From NCBI GenBank assembly GCA_955652455.1, contig CATPBU010000167.1, positions 1-10,076 on the forward strand: DNA of 10,076 nt, read 5' to 3'. The translations under genes and the position numbers were made by a program. Shown here piece by piece: positions 1 to 6,424 of the stretch (its first letter is position 1; every line of letters starts with the position of its first letter). The notes beneath the pieces are model-generated. The model was not told the origin of the DNA. It saw nothing but the letters and a program-made list of their open reading frames with translations, and did no database searches. This DNA is from Candidatus Dormiibacterota bacterium. Its GTDB lineage: Bacteria; Chloroflexota; Dormibacteria; UBA8260.

Positions 1-2
1 GC

Positions 3-176
3 ACCAACTCGGGCGGACCGACGAGTTATGCCAGCAGCGGCTATGCTGCCGCGCCCCGCCGCGAAATGTTCGTAACGACGTGCGCCAGTTGCAATGGCGA
101 GGCTCGCGTCCCCTTCCAGCCACGCGGCGACAAGCCCGTCTACTGCAGCGATTGTTTCCGGCCTTCGGGCCGTTGA
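3..176 (+). CDS. CxxC-x17-CxxC zinc-ribbon protein, 3' end only (5' truncated by window edge)
   Basis: The frame is open from the left edge to a TGA at 174-176, giving 57 visible residues; the true start lies outside the window. The visible N-terminal part is rich in Gly, Ser, Tyr and Ala and looks disordered. The C-terminal part holds a CASC knuckle and a CSDC knuckle separated by exactly 17 residues, with VPFQPRGDKPVYC leading into the second. This matches the known CxxC-x17-CxxC small zinc-ribbon family, found often in Chloroflexota, Actinomycetota and candidate phyla. The four cysteines probably bind one zinc. Its function is unknown; nucleic-acid binding is a guess from the fold. The stop codon overlaps the proposed TTG start of the next gene, so the two are probably translated together. 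Confidence 0.8.
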   Translation, partial: TNSGGPTSYASSGYAAAPRREMFVTTCASCNGEARVPFQPRGDKPVYCSDCFRPSGR

Positions 177-454
177 CGGAGGCCGCGCCCGACGGCGCCA
201 TCGCGATCGGTAGTCGGGTGACGTTCCCGTACGGCGGTAGCCGCCGCACGGGGACCGTCTCCGACGTTTCGGTGATGCCCGACGCCAATGGCAGCAAGAC
301 TGTCTCCTACCTGATCGACGTCGGCACGCGGAAGGTGTTCGTCCAGGGCGACGGCATCCAGCTGGCCAGCAACGCCCCGGTGGCGGCGTTCGACGCGGTT
401 GCCGAAGGCGTCGCCTACGGACGCAAGCGACCCCGCAATCCCCGCCGTCGCTAA
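173..454 (+). CDS. Small basic hypothetical protein, possible SH3-like beta-barrel
   Basis: A 93-residue frame from a TTG at 173-175 whose TG is shared with the TGA of the zinc-ribbon gene (TTGA overlap). An ATG further upstream at 80 is in frame, but it would translate the zinc-ribbon region in the wrong frame, so I prefer the overlapping TTG. A GTG at 218 is the alternative. I do not recognise the family. Residues about 12-64 alternate hydrophobic and polar positions (GSRVTFPYGG, RTGTVSDVSV, YLIDVGTRKVFVQGDGIQL), like small SH3/KOW/Tudor-type barrels that handle nucleic acid or protein. The tail, residues about 84-93, is strongly basic (RKRPRNPRRR), which suggests RNA or DNA contact. No Shine-Dalgarno is visible, as expected for a coupled gene. 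The frame is reasonably secure, the start and role much less so. Confidence 0.6.
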   Translation: MTEAAPDGAIAIGSRVTFPYGGSRRTGTVSDVSVMPDANGSKTVSYLIDVGTRKVFVQGDGIQLASNAPVAAFDAVAEGVAYGRKRPRNPRRR

Positions 455-522
455 CCGTCGGCGGATCAGCACCGGCTCAGCGACGTTCGGATCGCGGCCC
501 CTTCCGATCGCACCATTCGTCG

Positions 523-528
523 TATTCT
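523..528 (+). promoter_or_regulatory. -10 element of the sortase gene (leaderless type)
   Basis: TATTCT ends seven bases before the ATG at 536. Transcription would begin at or next to the start codon. No Shine-Dalgarno is present, and the -35 region (about 500-505) is weak. Confidence 0.5.
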
Positions 529-535
529 TCCAAAG

Positions 536-1177
536 ATGGCTCATACGTCTGCGCGCGGCCGTGTCTCGCTGCGGATGGCATTGATGTCACTCGGACTCAC
601 GGCCATTCTCATCGGGGCCGGTCTCATCGCGCTGCCATTACTCGGCGTCTGGCAGCGCGGCAACGCCGACCAGACCGCGTTGAGCACCTGGCAGAAGGGT
701 GGTTCGAACGCCCTGACCGGCGCGCCAAGCAGCGCCACGGCCGCCCCCCGGACGGTTGCATGCGGGTCGGGCTCAGCTTCGGACTACGCGCTGGTCACCT
801 TCAGCGCCCCCGCCGCCGAACACTACGGTGGCGTCGCCACCGACGGCACCTGGGACTCCCTCCACGACCGATCGATGGTGCACTACACCGGCACGCCGGC
901 CCCTGGCCAGGCAGGCAATTCCATCATCGCCTTCCACCGTGAGCCGGACTACGAGCACATTGACCAGCTCACCGTCGGTGACACGGTCTCCGTGCAGGAC
1001 CGCACCTGCCACACCTTCACGTACAAGGTCACTTCCAAGTGGACGCTCGATCCCAGCAAGGTCACCCAGCTGGTCCCGACCAGCGGGCACGACCTGACGC
1101 TGGTCACCTGTACGCCCTTCTGGGTGGACTCACTGCGCATCATCTGGCGCGCCACCCTTGTCTCCCCGAGCGCCTGA
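536..1177 (+). CDS. Membrane-anchored sortase (class D/E-like transpeptidase)
   Basis: This 213-residue protein has a short basic N-terminus, one membrane segment at about residues 12-37, a linker of about 45 residues, and a sortase domain to the end. Sortases cleave a sorting signal on a secreted protein and join it to the cell wall or to another pilin. The catalytic set is visible: His134 in GNSIIAFHRE, Cys192 in TLVTCTP, and Arg201 or Arg205 in the last strand. The PGQAGN run before the His and the GDTV turn at 148-151 are also typical. One oddity is Phe before the catalytic His where the family usually has Gly (AGHR). The class is uncertain because TLVTC fits D, E and related groups. No LPxTG-like substrate is encoded in the window. 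The 3' end overlaps the DedA gene on the other strand by 48 bases. The start is ATG 536, just after a -10-like hexamer. Confidence 0.9.
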   Translation: MAHTSARGRVSLRMALMSLGLTAILIGAGLIALPLLGVWQRGNADQTALSTWQKGGSNALTGAPSSATAAPRTVACGSGSASDYALVTFSAPAAEHYGGVATDGTWDSLHDRSMVHYTGTPAPGQAGNSIIAFHREPDYEHIDQLTVGDTVSVQDRTCHTFTYKVTSKWTLDPSKVTQLVPTSGHDLTLVTCTPFWVDSLRIIWRATLVSPSA

Positions 1178-1798
1178 CCTGCGTCGGCTGCGGCGGCGGC
1201 GCCACCAGCGCCACGCCACGTAGGCGACGACCAGGAGAGCCGCCAGGCCGAGGGTGATGTAGCCGACCTGCCCCACCAGGCTGACGGCCTTGTCGAGGTT
1301 GTTCCCGATCAGCACCCCGACGATGACGATGACGGCGACCCACACCGCGCCGCCGGTGGCGTTGGCGACGAAGAACTCGGGCCACGGCATGCGGTGCATT
1401 CCCGCGAGGGGGCCGGCGAAGATCCGGAGGAGTGCGATGAACCGCCCCGTGAACACCGCCACCCAGCCGCGTCGCGCGAACAGCGCCTCGGCGCGCTCGA
1501 GCCGCTCCGGACTGTAGAAGCGACCGACCGCCGGGAGCCGCACCAGGCGTGTGCCCCACCGGCGTCCGATCACGTACCCGATGTTGTCGCCGAGCACAGC
1601 TGCGACCCAGGCGACCAGGGCGACGACGGGGACGCTCAGCCTTCCCTGGGTGGCAAGGAAGACCCCGACGAGGAGTGACGTCTCGCCGGGTACGGGGATT
1701 CCGAGGGATTCGATGCCCACGCCGAGGAAGACGATCAGGTAGGCGAAGACACCGAGGCTGTTGCTGAGGTCGAGGAAGAACTTCTGGATGCCGCGCAT
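1130..1798 (-). CDS. DedA/SNARE-associated family membrane protein
   Basis: This 222-residue polytopic membrane protein is of the DedA (PF09335) type. Some DedA members recycle undecaprenyl-phosphate or other lipids across the membrane, and others affect envelope stress and drug resistance; the lipid handled here cannot be told. Diagnostic motifs, numbered from ATG 1798, are the re-entrant loop GIESLGIPVPGE at about 28-39 with its conserved Glu30, GDNIGYVIGRR at 70-80, and FTGRFIALLRIFAG with Arg119 and Arg125. Hydrophobic helices follow, and the protein ends in an Arg-rich cytoplasmic tail (WRWWRRRRSRRR). ATG 1798 is preferred because the frame upstream of it runs into htpX and has no family features. 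Only a purine run directly beside the ATG could serve as a ribosome site. The gene starts 55 bases after the htpX stop, so it is probably co-transcribed. Its last 48 bases are antisense to the sortase. Confidence 0.9.
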   Translation of the reverse strand: MRGIQKFFLDLSNSLGVFAYLIVFLGVGIESLGIPVPGETSLLVGVFLATQGRLSVPVVALVAWVAAVLGDNIGYVIGRRWGTRLVRLPAVGRFYSPERLERAEALFARRGWVAVFTGRFIALLRIFAGPLAGMHRMPWPEFFVANATGGAVWVAVIVIVGVLIGNNLDKAVSLVGQVGYITLGLAALLVVAYVAWRWWRRRRSRRRSGARGDKGGAPDDAQ

Positions 1799-1853
1799 CC
1801 TCGCCGACCACGACGGTGCGGCGTCGCCCCCGAAGCGCCGGCCGCTGCCGCCC

Positions 1854-2708
1854 TCAGCGAGCCTGGGCCATCCGCTCCAGCCGGGCAACCCTCTCCGCCA
1901 GCGGCGGATGGGTGGAGAAGAGCGCCGCCAGGGAGGTGCGGCCCCGACCGAAGGGGTTGACGATGTACAGCGGCGCCAGCGCGGGAGCCACCTGCATAGG
2001 CACCGCGGCGGTGCGTGCCTCGAGCTTGCGCAGGGCGTCGGCGAGACCGAGTGGATCGTGGGATAGCGCCGCGCCGTCGTGGTCCGCCTCGTACTCGCGT
2101 GAGCGGCTGATCGCCAGCTGAATGATCGCGGCCGCAGGCGCCGCCAGGAAGGCGACCAGGAGCGTCACCAGGACCTGCCCGCCACTCTCTTCCTCGTTGT
2201 TACCGAAGAAGAAGAGGGAGAACTGCGCGATCTGGGCGATGATGGAGATGCCCAGCGCGATCGTGGCCGCGGTCGATGCGGTGAGGATGTCGCGGTTGCG
2301 CACGTGGCTGAGCTCATGGGAGAGCACCCCGCGCATCTCGCGAGGGCTGCAGAGGTTGAGGATTCCCGTGGTGCAGCACACTGCGGCATGCGAAGGGTTT
2401 CTCCCGGTGGCGAACGCGTTCGGCGAGGGGTCGTCGCTGATGTAGACGCGCGGTTTGGGCATCCCCGCCGCGGCGGCGAGCTCGGCAACCATCTGGTGCA
2501 GCTCGGGTGCCTGCTGCGGCGAGACCTCGACGGCCCGCGCGGCCCGCACCGCGATGGCGTCGCTCTTCCAGTAGGAGATGCCGTTGACCGCCAACGCGAT
2601 CACAGCCGCGATGATCAGCCCGGTGGCGTGGCCGATGAGGCCGCCGACGACCAGGAAGAGAGCATCGAGCAGGGCCAGGAGGAGAGCGGTCTTGATGTTC
2701 TGCCACAT
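1854..2708 (-). CDS. htpX: HtpX-type membrane zinc metalloprotease (M48B)
   Basis: This 284-residue protein has the full HtpX length and layout. Two N-terminal membrane segments (about residues 8-26 and 30-46) precede the catalytic domain, which contains two further hydrophobic stretches (about 141-168 and 178-201). The zinc site is intact: HELSH at 131-135, with Glu205 in SREYEAD as the expected third ligand. The conserved GRNPSHAAV at 102-110 and the C-terminal STHPPLAERVARLE are present. HtpX degrades misfolded or damaged inner-membrane proteins with FtsH, acting on the cytoplasmic face. A small oddity is a Cys-Cys pair (111-112) in HAAVCCTTG, where homologues usually have small aliphatic residues. 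The ATG at 2708 has no Shine-Dalgarno but has TACCCT six bases upstream, so a leaderless message is likely. It lies 21 bases downstream of the carboxylase stop and probably heads an htpX-dedA unit. Confidence 0.95.
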   Translation of the reverse strand: MWQNIKTALLLALLDALFLVVGGLIGHATGLIIAAVIALAVNGISYWKSDAIAVRAARAVEVSPQQAPELHQMVAELAAAAGMPKPRVYISDDPSPNAFATGRNPSHAAVCCTTGILNLCSPREMRGVLSHELSHVRNRDILTASTAATIALGISIIAQIAQFSLFFFGNNEEESGGQVLVTLLVAFLAAPAAAIIQLAISRSREYEADHDGAALSHDPLGLADALRKLEARTAAVPMQVAPALAPLYIVNPFGRGRTSLAALFSTHPPLAERVARLERMAQAR

Positions 2709-2714
2709 GCGCCA

Positions 2715-2720
2715 AGGGTA
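2715..2720 (-). promoter_or_regulatory. -10 element of htpX (leaderless type)
   Basis: On the minus strand TACCCT is followed by six bases and then the htpX ATG. It lies in the 21-base gap after the carboxylase stop, so htpX can be expressed separately from the catabolic genes. Confidence 0.45.
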
Positions 2721-2729
2721 CCCGCTCGG

Positions 2730-4295
2730 CTAGGTGGGAAAACTCCCGTGGTGGCGCGGCGCATCATCCCTGACGCGTGTCGCGTAGGCCGCAAAGCGCA
2801 GCACCAGCTCGGCGCGCAGGTCCGCTGGCGCGATCACCGCATCGACGATCAACTCGTCGGCGAGGCGGTAGATGTCGATGTCCCCTCGGTACTCGTCCTG
2901 GAGCTTCTTGATGAAACCGGCGCGCTCACCCTCAGGAAGCTCCTGGATGCGGTTGTAGTACACCGCGTTGATAGCCGCCTCCGGCCCCATCACCGCGATC
3001 TGGGCCGAGGGCAGTGCCAGCGTGCAGTCCGGGTCGAAAGCCGGGCCGGCCATCGCGTACAGCCCCGCACCGTACGCCTTGCGCATCACCACGCAGATCT
3101 TGGGAACCTGTGCCTGCGACAGCGCGGCGATCAGCTTGGCGCCGTGTCTGATGATCCCCTGCCGCTCCACGGCCGTCCCGATCATGAAGCCGGGCACATC
3201 CGCGAGGAAGAGCAACGGGATGTTGAAGGCGTCGCAGCAGGTGATGAAGCGCGTCGCCTTGTCGGCCGAGTCGACGAAGAGCACGCCGCCCTTGAAGCGC
3301 GGCTGCGACGCGATGATGCCGACCGCGCGGCCGTCGATGCGCGCCCAGCCGGTTACCACTTCTCGCGCAAAGAGACGCTTGATCTCGAAGAACGAGCCCG
3401 CGTCGACCAGGGCGTCGATCACCGCCTGCACGTCGTAGCCGCGCCCGGGTTCGAGGGGAATCGTCTCCTCGATGGAGGCCGCGTCCTCGGCGACCGGCAC
3501 TCCGGGCACGTCCGCGACCTGCTCGCGCCACGATTGCGGCATGTATGACAGGTAGCGGCGCGCTGCCTCGATCGCCTCTCGCTCGGTCTTGGCGAGCAGG
3601 TCGCCACAACCACTGACGCTGCAGTGCATCAGGGCTCCGCCCATCTCCTCCAGCGACACCTTCTCCCCCACCACCACCTCGGCCATGCGCGGCGAGCCGA
3701 GGTACATCGACGCATTGCCCTCCACCATAATCACCGCGTCGCAGAAGGCCGGGATGTACGCGCCGCCGGCCGCCGACGGGCCGAAGAGCACGCAGAGCTG
3801 GGGCACCTGGCCGGAGAGGCGGACCTGCATGCGGAAGATGCGCCCGGCATGGCGCCGACCCGGGAACATCGCCACCTGGTCGGTGATGCGCGCCCCGGCC
3901 GAATCCACCAAGTACATCATGGGGATCTGCAGCCGCTCCGCCGTCTCGAGGATGCGGACGATCTTCTCGACAGTCCGCGCCCCCCAGGATCCCGCCTTCA
4001 CCGATGGGTCGTTGGCCATGACGGCGCAGGCGCGGCCGTGCAGCGTTCCGATGCCCGTGATGACACCGTCAGCAGGGAGGTCGGCGGCAAGGTTGTTGGC
4101 CAGCACACCGTCCTCGACGAAAGCCGATCCCGCGTCGAACAGGAGCGCGATGCGCTCGCGTGGCATGAGCTTGTTCTGCTCGGCGAGCTTGGCCTGCGCC
4201 TTCTCCGATCCGCCGCTGCGGGCGCGCTTCAGGCGCTTCTCGAGGTCAGAGGAGTCGTGCAGCGGCGCGGTTTCCGCGGATGCGACGTCGGTCAT
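2730..4295 (-). CDS. Acyl-CoA carboxylase, carboxyltransferase (beta) subunit, probably methylcrotonyl- or propionyl-CoA type
   Basis: The 521-residue protein is full length for the biotin-dependent acyl-CoA carboxylase beta family (two crotonase-like halves). It moves CO2 from carboxybiotin to an acyl-CoA in the cytoplasm. The N-terminal half has KLMPRERIALLFD at 42-54, YLVDSAGAR at 128-136, and the oxyanion loop GPSAAGGAY at 172-180. The C-terminal half has LADVPGFMIGTAVE at 364-377, RHGAKL at 383-388, and the second oxyanion loop AYGAG at 407-411. The neighbouring HMG-CoA lyase argues for 3-methylcrotonyl-CoA as substrate (leucine breakdown), as in the Bacillus yngE/yngG cluster, but a propionyl-CoA or broad role is not excluded. 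No biotin carboxylase or biotin carrier subunit lies in the window. ATG 4295 overlaps the lyase stop as ATGA and has a strong GGAGGAG nine bases upstream, so the longer in-frame upstream extension is rejected. Confidence 0.9.
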   Translation of the reverse strand: MTDVASAETAPLHDSSDLEKRLKRARSGGSEKAQAKLAEQNKLMPRERIALLFDAGSAFVEDGVLANNLAADLPADGVITGIGTLHGRACAVMANDPSVKAGSWGARTVEKIVRILETAERLQIPMMYLVDSAGARITDQVAMFPGRRHAGRIFRMQVRLSGQVPQLCVLFGPSAAGGAYIPAFCDAVIMVEGNASMYLGSPRMAEVVVGEKVSLEEMGGALMHCSVSGCGDLLAKTEREAIEAARRYLSYMPQSWREQVADVPGVPVAEDAASIEETIPLEPGRGYDVQAVIDALVDAGSFFEIKRLFAREVVTGWARIDGRAVGIIASQPRFKGGVLFVDSADKATRFITCCDAFNIPLLFLADVPGFMIGTAVERQGIIRHGAKLIAALSQAQVPKICVVMRKAYGAGLYAMAGPAFDPDCTLALPSAQIAVMGPEAAINAVYYNRIQELPEGERAGFIKKLQDEYRGDIDIYRLADELIVDAVIAPADLRAELVLRFAAYATRVRDDAPRHHGSFPT

Positions 4296-5209
4296 GCCAC
4301 CGGCTCCTCCACCGCGGCACCGGTCCACACACCGGCGCGATGCAGCTTGCCGGGAAGTTCCATTCCAAGGTCGGCGGCCAGGGTGTTGCTCACCGTGCAA
4401 TAGGCGACCAGGTCGCAACCGTGCACGCCGCCGACGCTGGCCACCGCCTGCAGCGCATCCTCACTGCATACGTTGCCGGTCGAGCGTGGTGCGAACGGGC
4501 AGCCGCCGAGACCACCAGCGCTGCCGTCGAATCGGGTGACGCCGGCCTCGTATGCCACCAGCACGTTGGCGACGCCGAGTCCGCGCGTGTCGTGCACGTG
4601 GAGCGACAGGCGCTGCTGCGGAATCACCTCGCCCGACCGCACGCACAGCTCACGAACCGCAGCGGGGTGGGCCACGCCGATGGTATCGGCAATGCCGACC
4701 TCGGCGGCACCGCGACGGGCCAGCTCAGCACACAGGTCGACGACGCGCTGCGGATCGACGGATCCCTCGAAGGGGCAGCCGAAGGCCACGGACACGGCGA
4801 CATCGACGATGCACCCGGCCGCTCTTGCGTCGCCGACCACGGCGGCGAAATCGTCGAGCGACTCCGCGATGCTGCGGTTGACGTTGCGGCGGTTGAACGA
4901 GTCGGTGGCGCCGATCGTGTACAGCACGTTGCGCACGTCGTGCTCGAGGGCCAGCTCGAGGCCACGACGGTTGGGAATGAGCACGCGCAGCCTTGCCAGC
5001 GTGTCAGGCCCGAGCGCGCGCAGCACTGCTGCCGCGTCGGCAAGCTGTGGCACCCATTGCGGTGACACGAACGATGTCGCCTCAACACGGGTCACACCCG
5101 CAGCGAGCAGGCCCTCGATGAGCCGCACCTTGACCTCAGTCGGCACCGTGGCCGCGATGTTCTGCAGACCGTCGCGCGGCGCCACGTCAGTCCAGGTGAC
5201 CTCAGCCAT
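4292..5209 (-). CDS. Hydroxymethylglutaryl-CoA lyase
   Basis: The 305-residue protein is of normal length for HMG-CoA lyase, a TIM-barrel enzyme that splits HMG-CoA into acetyl-CoA and acetoacetate, the last step of leucine degradation. Expected residues are present: Arg12-Asp13 in APRDGLQ, Glu43 in RVEATSFVSP, the metal ligands His204 and His206 in LHVHDTRG, the catalytic Cys237 in the signature GGLGGCPFAP, and Asn246 nearby. The GGCP signature separates it from the related homocitrate and isopropylmalate synthases. The gene is first in a leftward pair with the acyl-CoA carboxylase, joined by an ATGA overlap, so both products should be made together. The start at ATG 5209 agrees with the family N-terminus. 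It has no clear Shine-Dalgarno but has TAGGGT eight bases upstream. It is divergent from RNase HII with only 40 bases between them. Confidence 0.95.
   Translation of the reverse strand: MAEVTWTDVAPRDGLQNIAATVPTEVKVRLIEGLLAAGVTRVEATSFVSPQWVPQLADAAAVLRALGPDTLARLRVLIPNRRGLELALEHDVRNVLYTIGATDSFNRRNVNRSIAESLDDFAAVVGDARAAGCIVDVAVSVAFGCPFEGSVDPQRVVDLCAELARRGAAEVGIADTIGVAHPAAVRELCVRSGEVIPQQRLSLHVHDTRGLGVANVLVAYEAGVTRFDGSAGGLGGCPFAPRSTGNVCSEDALQAVASVGGVHGCDLVAYCTVSNTLAADLGMELPGKLHRAGVWTGAAVEEPVA
4304..4310 (-). promoter_or_regulatory. Shine-Dalgarno of the carboxylase gene inside the lyase 3' end
   Basis: GGAGGAG on the minus strand, with eight bases between it and the ATG at 4295. It lies in the last codons of the lyase and settles the carboxylase start together with the ATGA overlap. 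Confidence 0.7.
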
Positions 5210-5217
5210 CGGCGGTC

Positions 5218-5223
5218 ACCCTA
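5218..5223 (-). promoter_or_regulatory. -10 element of HMG-CoA lyase gene (leaderless type)
   Basis: TAGGGT on the minus strand, followed by eight bases and the ATG at 5209. No clear -35. It overlaps one arm of the small inverted repeat at 5221-5235 and lies nine bases from the opposing -10 of RNase HII. Confidence 0.4.
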
Positions 5224-5235
5224 GCAGAGGGCTAG
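5221..5235. repeat. Inverted repeat between two divergent promoters
   Basis: CTAGC and GCTAG arms with a five-base spacer (AGAGG). Each arm touches one of the two opposing -10 hexamers. It could be an operator for a regulator acting on both genes, or simply a by-product of two CTAG-containing -10 regions facing each other. Confidence 0.35.
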
Positions 5236-5238
5236 ACT
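5233..5238 (+). promoter_or_regulatory. -10 element of RNase HII gene (near-leaderless)
   Basis: TAGACT, then eleven bases, then the ATG at 5250. The expected leader is only about four bases. No Shine-Dalgarno or clear -35. Confidence 0.45.
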
Positions 5239-5249
5239 GGGCCCGCGCG

Positions 5250-5891
5250 ATGCCCCGCTTCCGTCTCACCACCTACCTGCGCGACACCTTCGGGGTCGAG
5301 GATCTGCGGAGCTTCCGCCTCTGCGGCATGGACGAGGTGGGACGAGGCTCCTACGCAGGCCCGCTGGTGGCCGCCGCGGTGGTGTTGCCGGCGCGCTTCC
5401 GCCATCCGCTTCTGCGCGACAGCAAGCTCCTGACCGCCCGCCAGCGCGAGCAGGTTGGCGCTGTCATCCGCCGCCGAGCGCTGGCTTGGGTGATCGCGGA
5501 GATCTCGGCCGCCGACATCAACCGGCGGGGTCTCGGCTGGGCCAACGTGGAGATCTTCCGGAGGCTCGTCGACCTCGTCGACGCCGATGGCTACTGCTGT
5601 GACGGCCGGCTGCGCATCGAAGCGACGCGTACCGTCCACTGTCTTGTCAAGGGCGACAACCTGGTGCCCGCCATCTCGGCGGCGTCGATCATCGCCAAGG
5701 TGCACCGCGACGCCATCATGACCTCGATGCACGACGACGCTCCCCAGTACAACTGGGCCAGCAACAAGGGCTACGGAGCACGCGAGCACCGTGACGCCAT
5801 CCGCAGCCACGGCCCGCATCCCGAGCACCGCATCGTCTTCATCGACGGGTTGCTGCAGCTCGATCTGACATTCGACCTCATCGAGGCATGA
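5250..5891 (+). CDS. rnhB: Ribonuclease HII
   Basis: This 213-residue enzyme cuts the RNA strand of RNA/DNA hybrids and removes single ribonucleotides misincorporated into DNA. The acidic catalytic set is intact: Asp28 and Glu29 in GMDEVGRGSYAGPLV, Asp118 in CCDGR, and Asp136 in VKGDNLVPAISAASIIAKVHRD. Other family marks are RDSKLL at 56-61 and NKGYGAREH followed by GPHPEHR at 172-194. The chosen ATG lies just after the TAGACT hexamer; the frame is open far upstream, but that stretch is antisense to the HMG-CoA lyase. The residues before the DEVGR motif (about 27) suit the family. The gene overlaps the next one by ATGA at 5888-5891. It is divergent from the lyase with a very short shared promoter region. 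It has no evident functional link to the flavin gene behind it. Confidence 0.95.
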   Translation: MPRFRLTTYLRDTFGVEDLRSFRLCGMDEVGRGSYAGPLVAAAVVLPARFRHPLLRDSKLLTARQREQVGAVIRRRALAWVIAEISAADINRRGLGWANVEIFRRLVDLVDADGYCCDGRLRIEATRTVHCLVKGDNLVPAISAASIIAKVHRDAIMTSMHDDAPQYNWASNKGYGAREHRDAIRSHGPHPEHRIVFIDGLLQLDLTFDLIEA

Positions 5892-6415
5892 ACGTGACCA
5901 GGCGGGCCGCCGTGGATACCACGGTTTTCCGTGACGCCGCATCGCGATTCGCCAGCGGGGTCACGGTCGCGGCCGCCGCCCACGACGGACTTCACCACGC
6001 CATCACCGCAACGGCGTTCGCGTCGCTGTCCATCGATCCGCCCATGGTGCTGCTCGCGCTTGACCGCGCTGGCCAGCTCATCGGACTGGTGCGCGACAGC
6101 GGCCGGGTTGGTCTCAGTGTCCTGTCCGAAACACAGGAAGAAATTGGCCGTCGCACCTCAGCCGGTGGACGCCGCCTGCAGGGGAACGTCGACGAAGCTG
6201 AGACGACGACGGCGGTCACCGGTGCGCCGTTGCTTGTCGGTGCGCTGGCGTGGTTCGACTGCGAGGTGGAATCGATCACCGAACACGGGGACCACGCGAT
6301 CATCGTCGGGCGCGTCGTCGCGGCCGCATCGACGGACGGCGAGCCGCTGGTGTATTTCGCTCGCCGCTATCGAAAGCTGGGCCGGCAGCTGGGCGAGCCC
6401 GGCGTGTCTCGCTGA
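5888..6415 (+). CDS. Flavin reductase-like FMN-binding split-barrel protein
   Basis: The 175-residue protein matches the flavin reductase-like domain (PF01613). Members reduce FMN or FAD with NAD(P)H and often pass the flavin to a separate monooxygenase. Visible marks are FRDAASRFASGVTVAAA at 14-30, the flavin-contact stretch ITATAFASLSIDPPMVLLALDR at about 39-60 (the conserved T-x-S/F-S-x-DPP pattern), GLSVLSETQEEIGRR at 75-89, and the C-terminal GDHAIIVGRV and PLVYFARRYRKL at 134-164. No oxygenase partner is present in the window, so the substrate pathway is unknown. The ATG at 5888 overlaps the RNase HII stop. A GTG at 5894 is a real alternative, because GAGG at 5883-5886 is better spaced for it (seven bases). 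The choice changes only two residues. Confidence 0.88.
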   Translation: MNVTRRAAVDTTVFRDAASRFASGVTVAAAAHDGLHHAITATAFASLSIDPPMVLLALDRAGQLIGLVRDSGRVGLSVLSETQEEIGRRTSAGGRRLQGNVDEAETTTAVTGAPLLVGALAWFDCEVESITEHGDHAIIVGRVVAAASTDGEPLVYFARRYRKLGRQLGEPGVSR

Positions 6416-6424
6416 GGCGTCAGC
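6411..6424. terminator. Short hairpin spanning two convergent stop codons (weak)
   Basis: GCTGA, a GGCG loop, then TCAGC. The stop codons of the flavin reductase (plus) and the FmdB gene (minus) both lie in the stem. Five base pairs with no T-tract is weak for a terminator, so it may just reflect the two TGA codons facing each other. Confidence 0.25.

Noticed and set aside
1799..1888. N-terminal extension of DedA by 30 residues
   Set aside because: It would run into htpX and adds a non-hydrophobic, low-complexity stretch not expected in the family.
2411..2422. CGAACGCGTTCG palindrome resembling an SOS box
   Set aside because: The GAAC and GTTC arms are separated by two bases instead of the four required by LexA, and it lies inside the htpX coding region.
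2304..3548. Long plus-strand open frame opposite htpX and the carboxylase
   Set aside because: Its product is an Arg/His/Asp/Val-rich string with no domain, while the minus-strand genes carry clear catalytic motifs. It is a high-GC antisense shadow.
4296..4418. N-terminal extension of the carboxylase by 41 residues
   Set aside because: It lies inside the HMG-CoA lyase, is Arg/Gly-rich without family features, and the ATGA overlap with GGAGGAG points to 4295.
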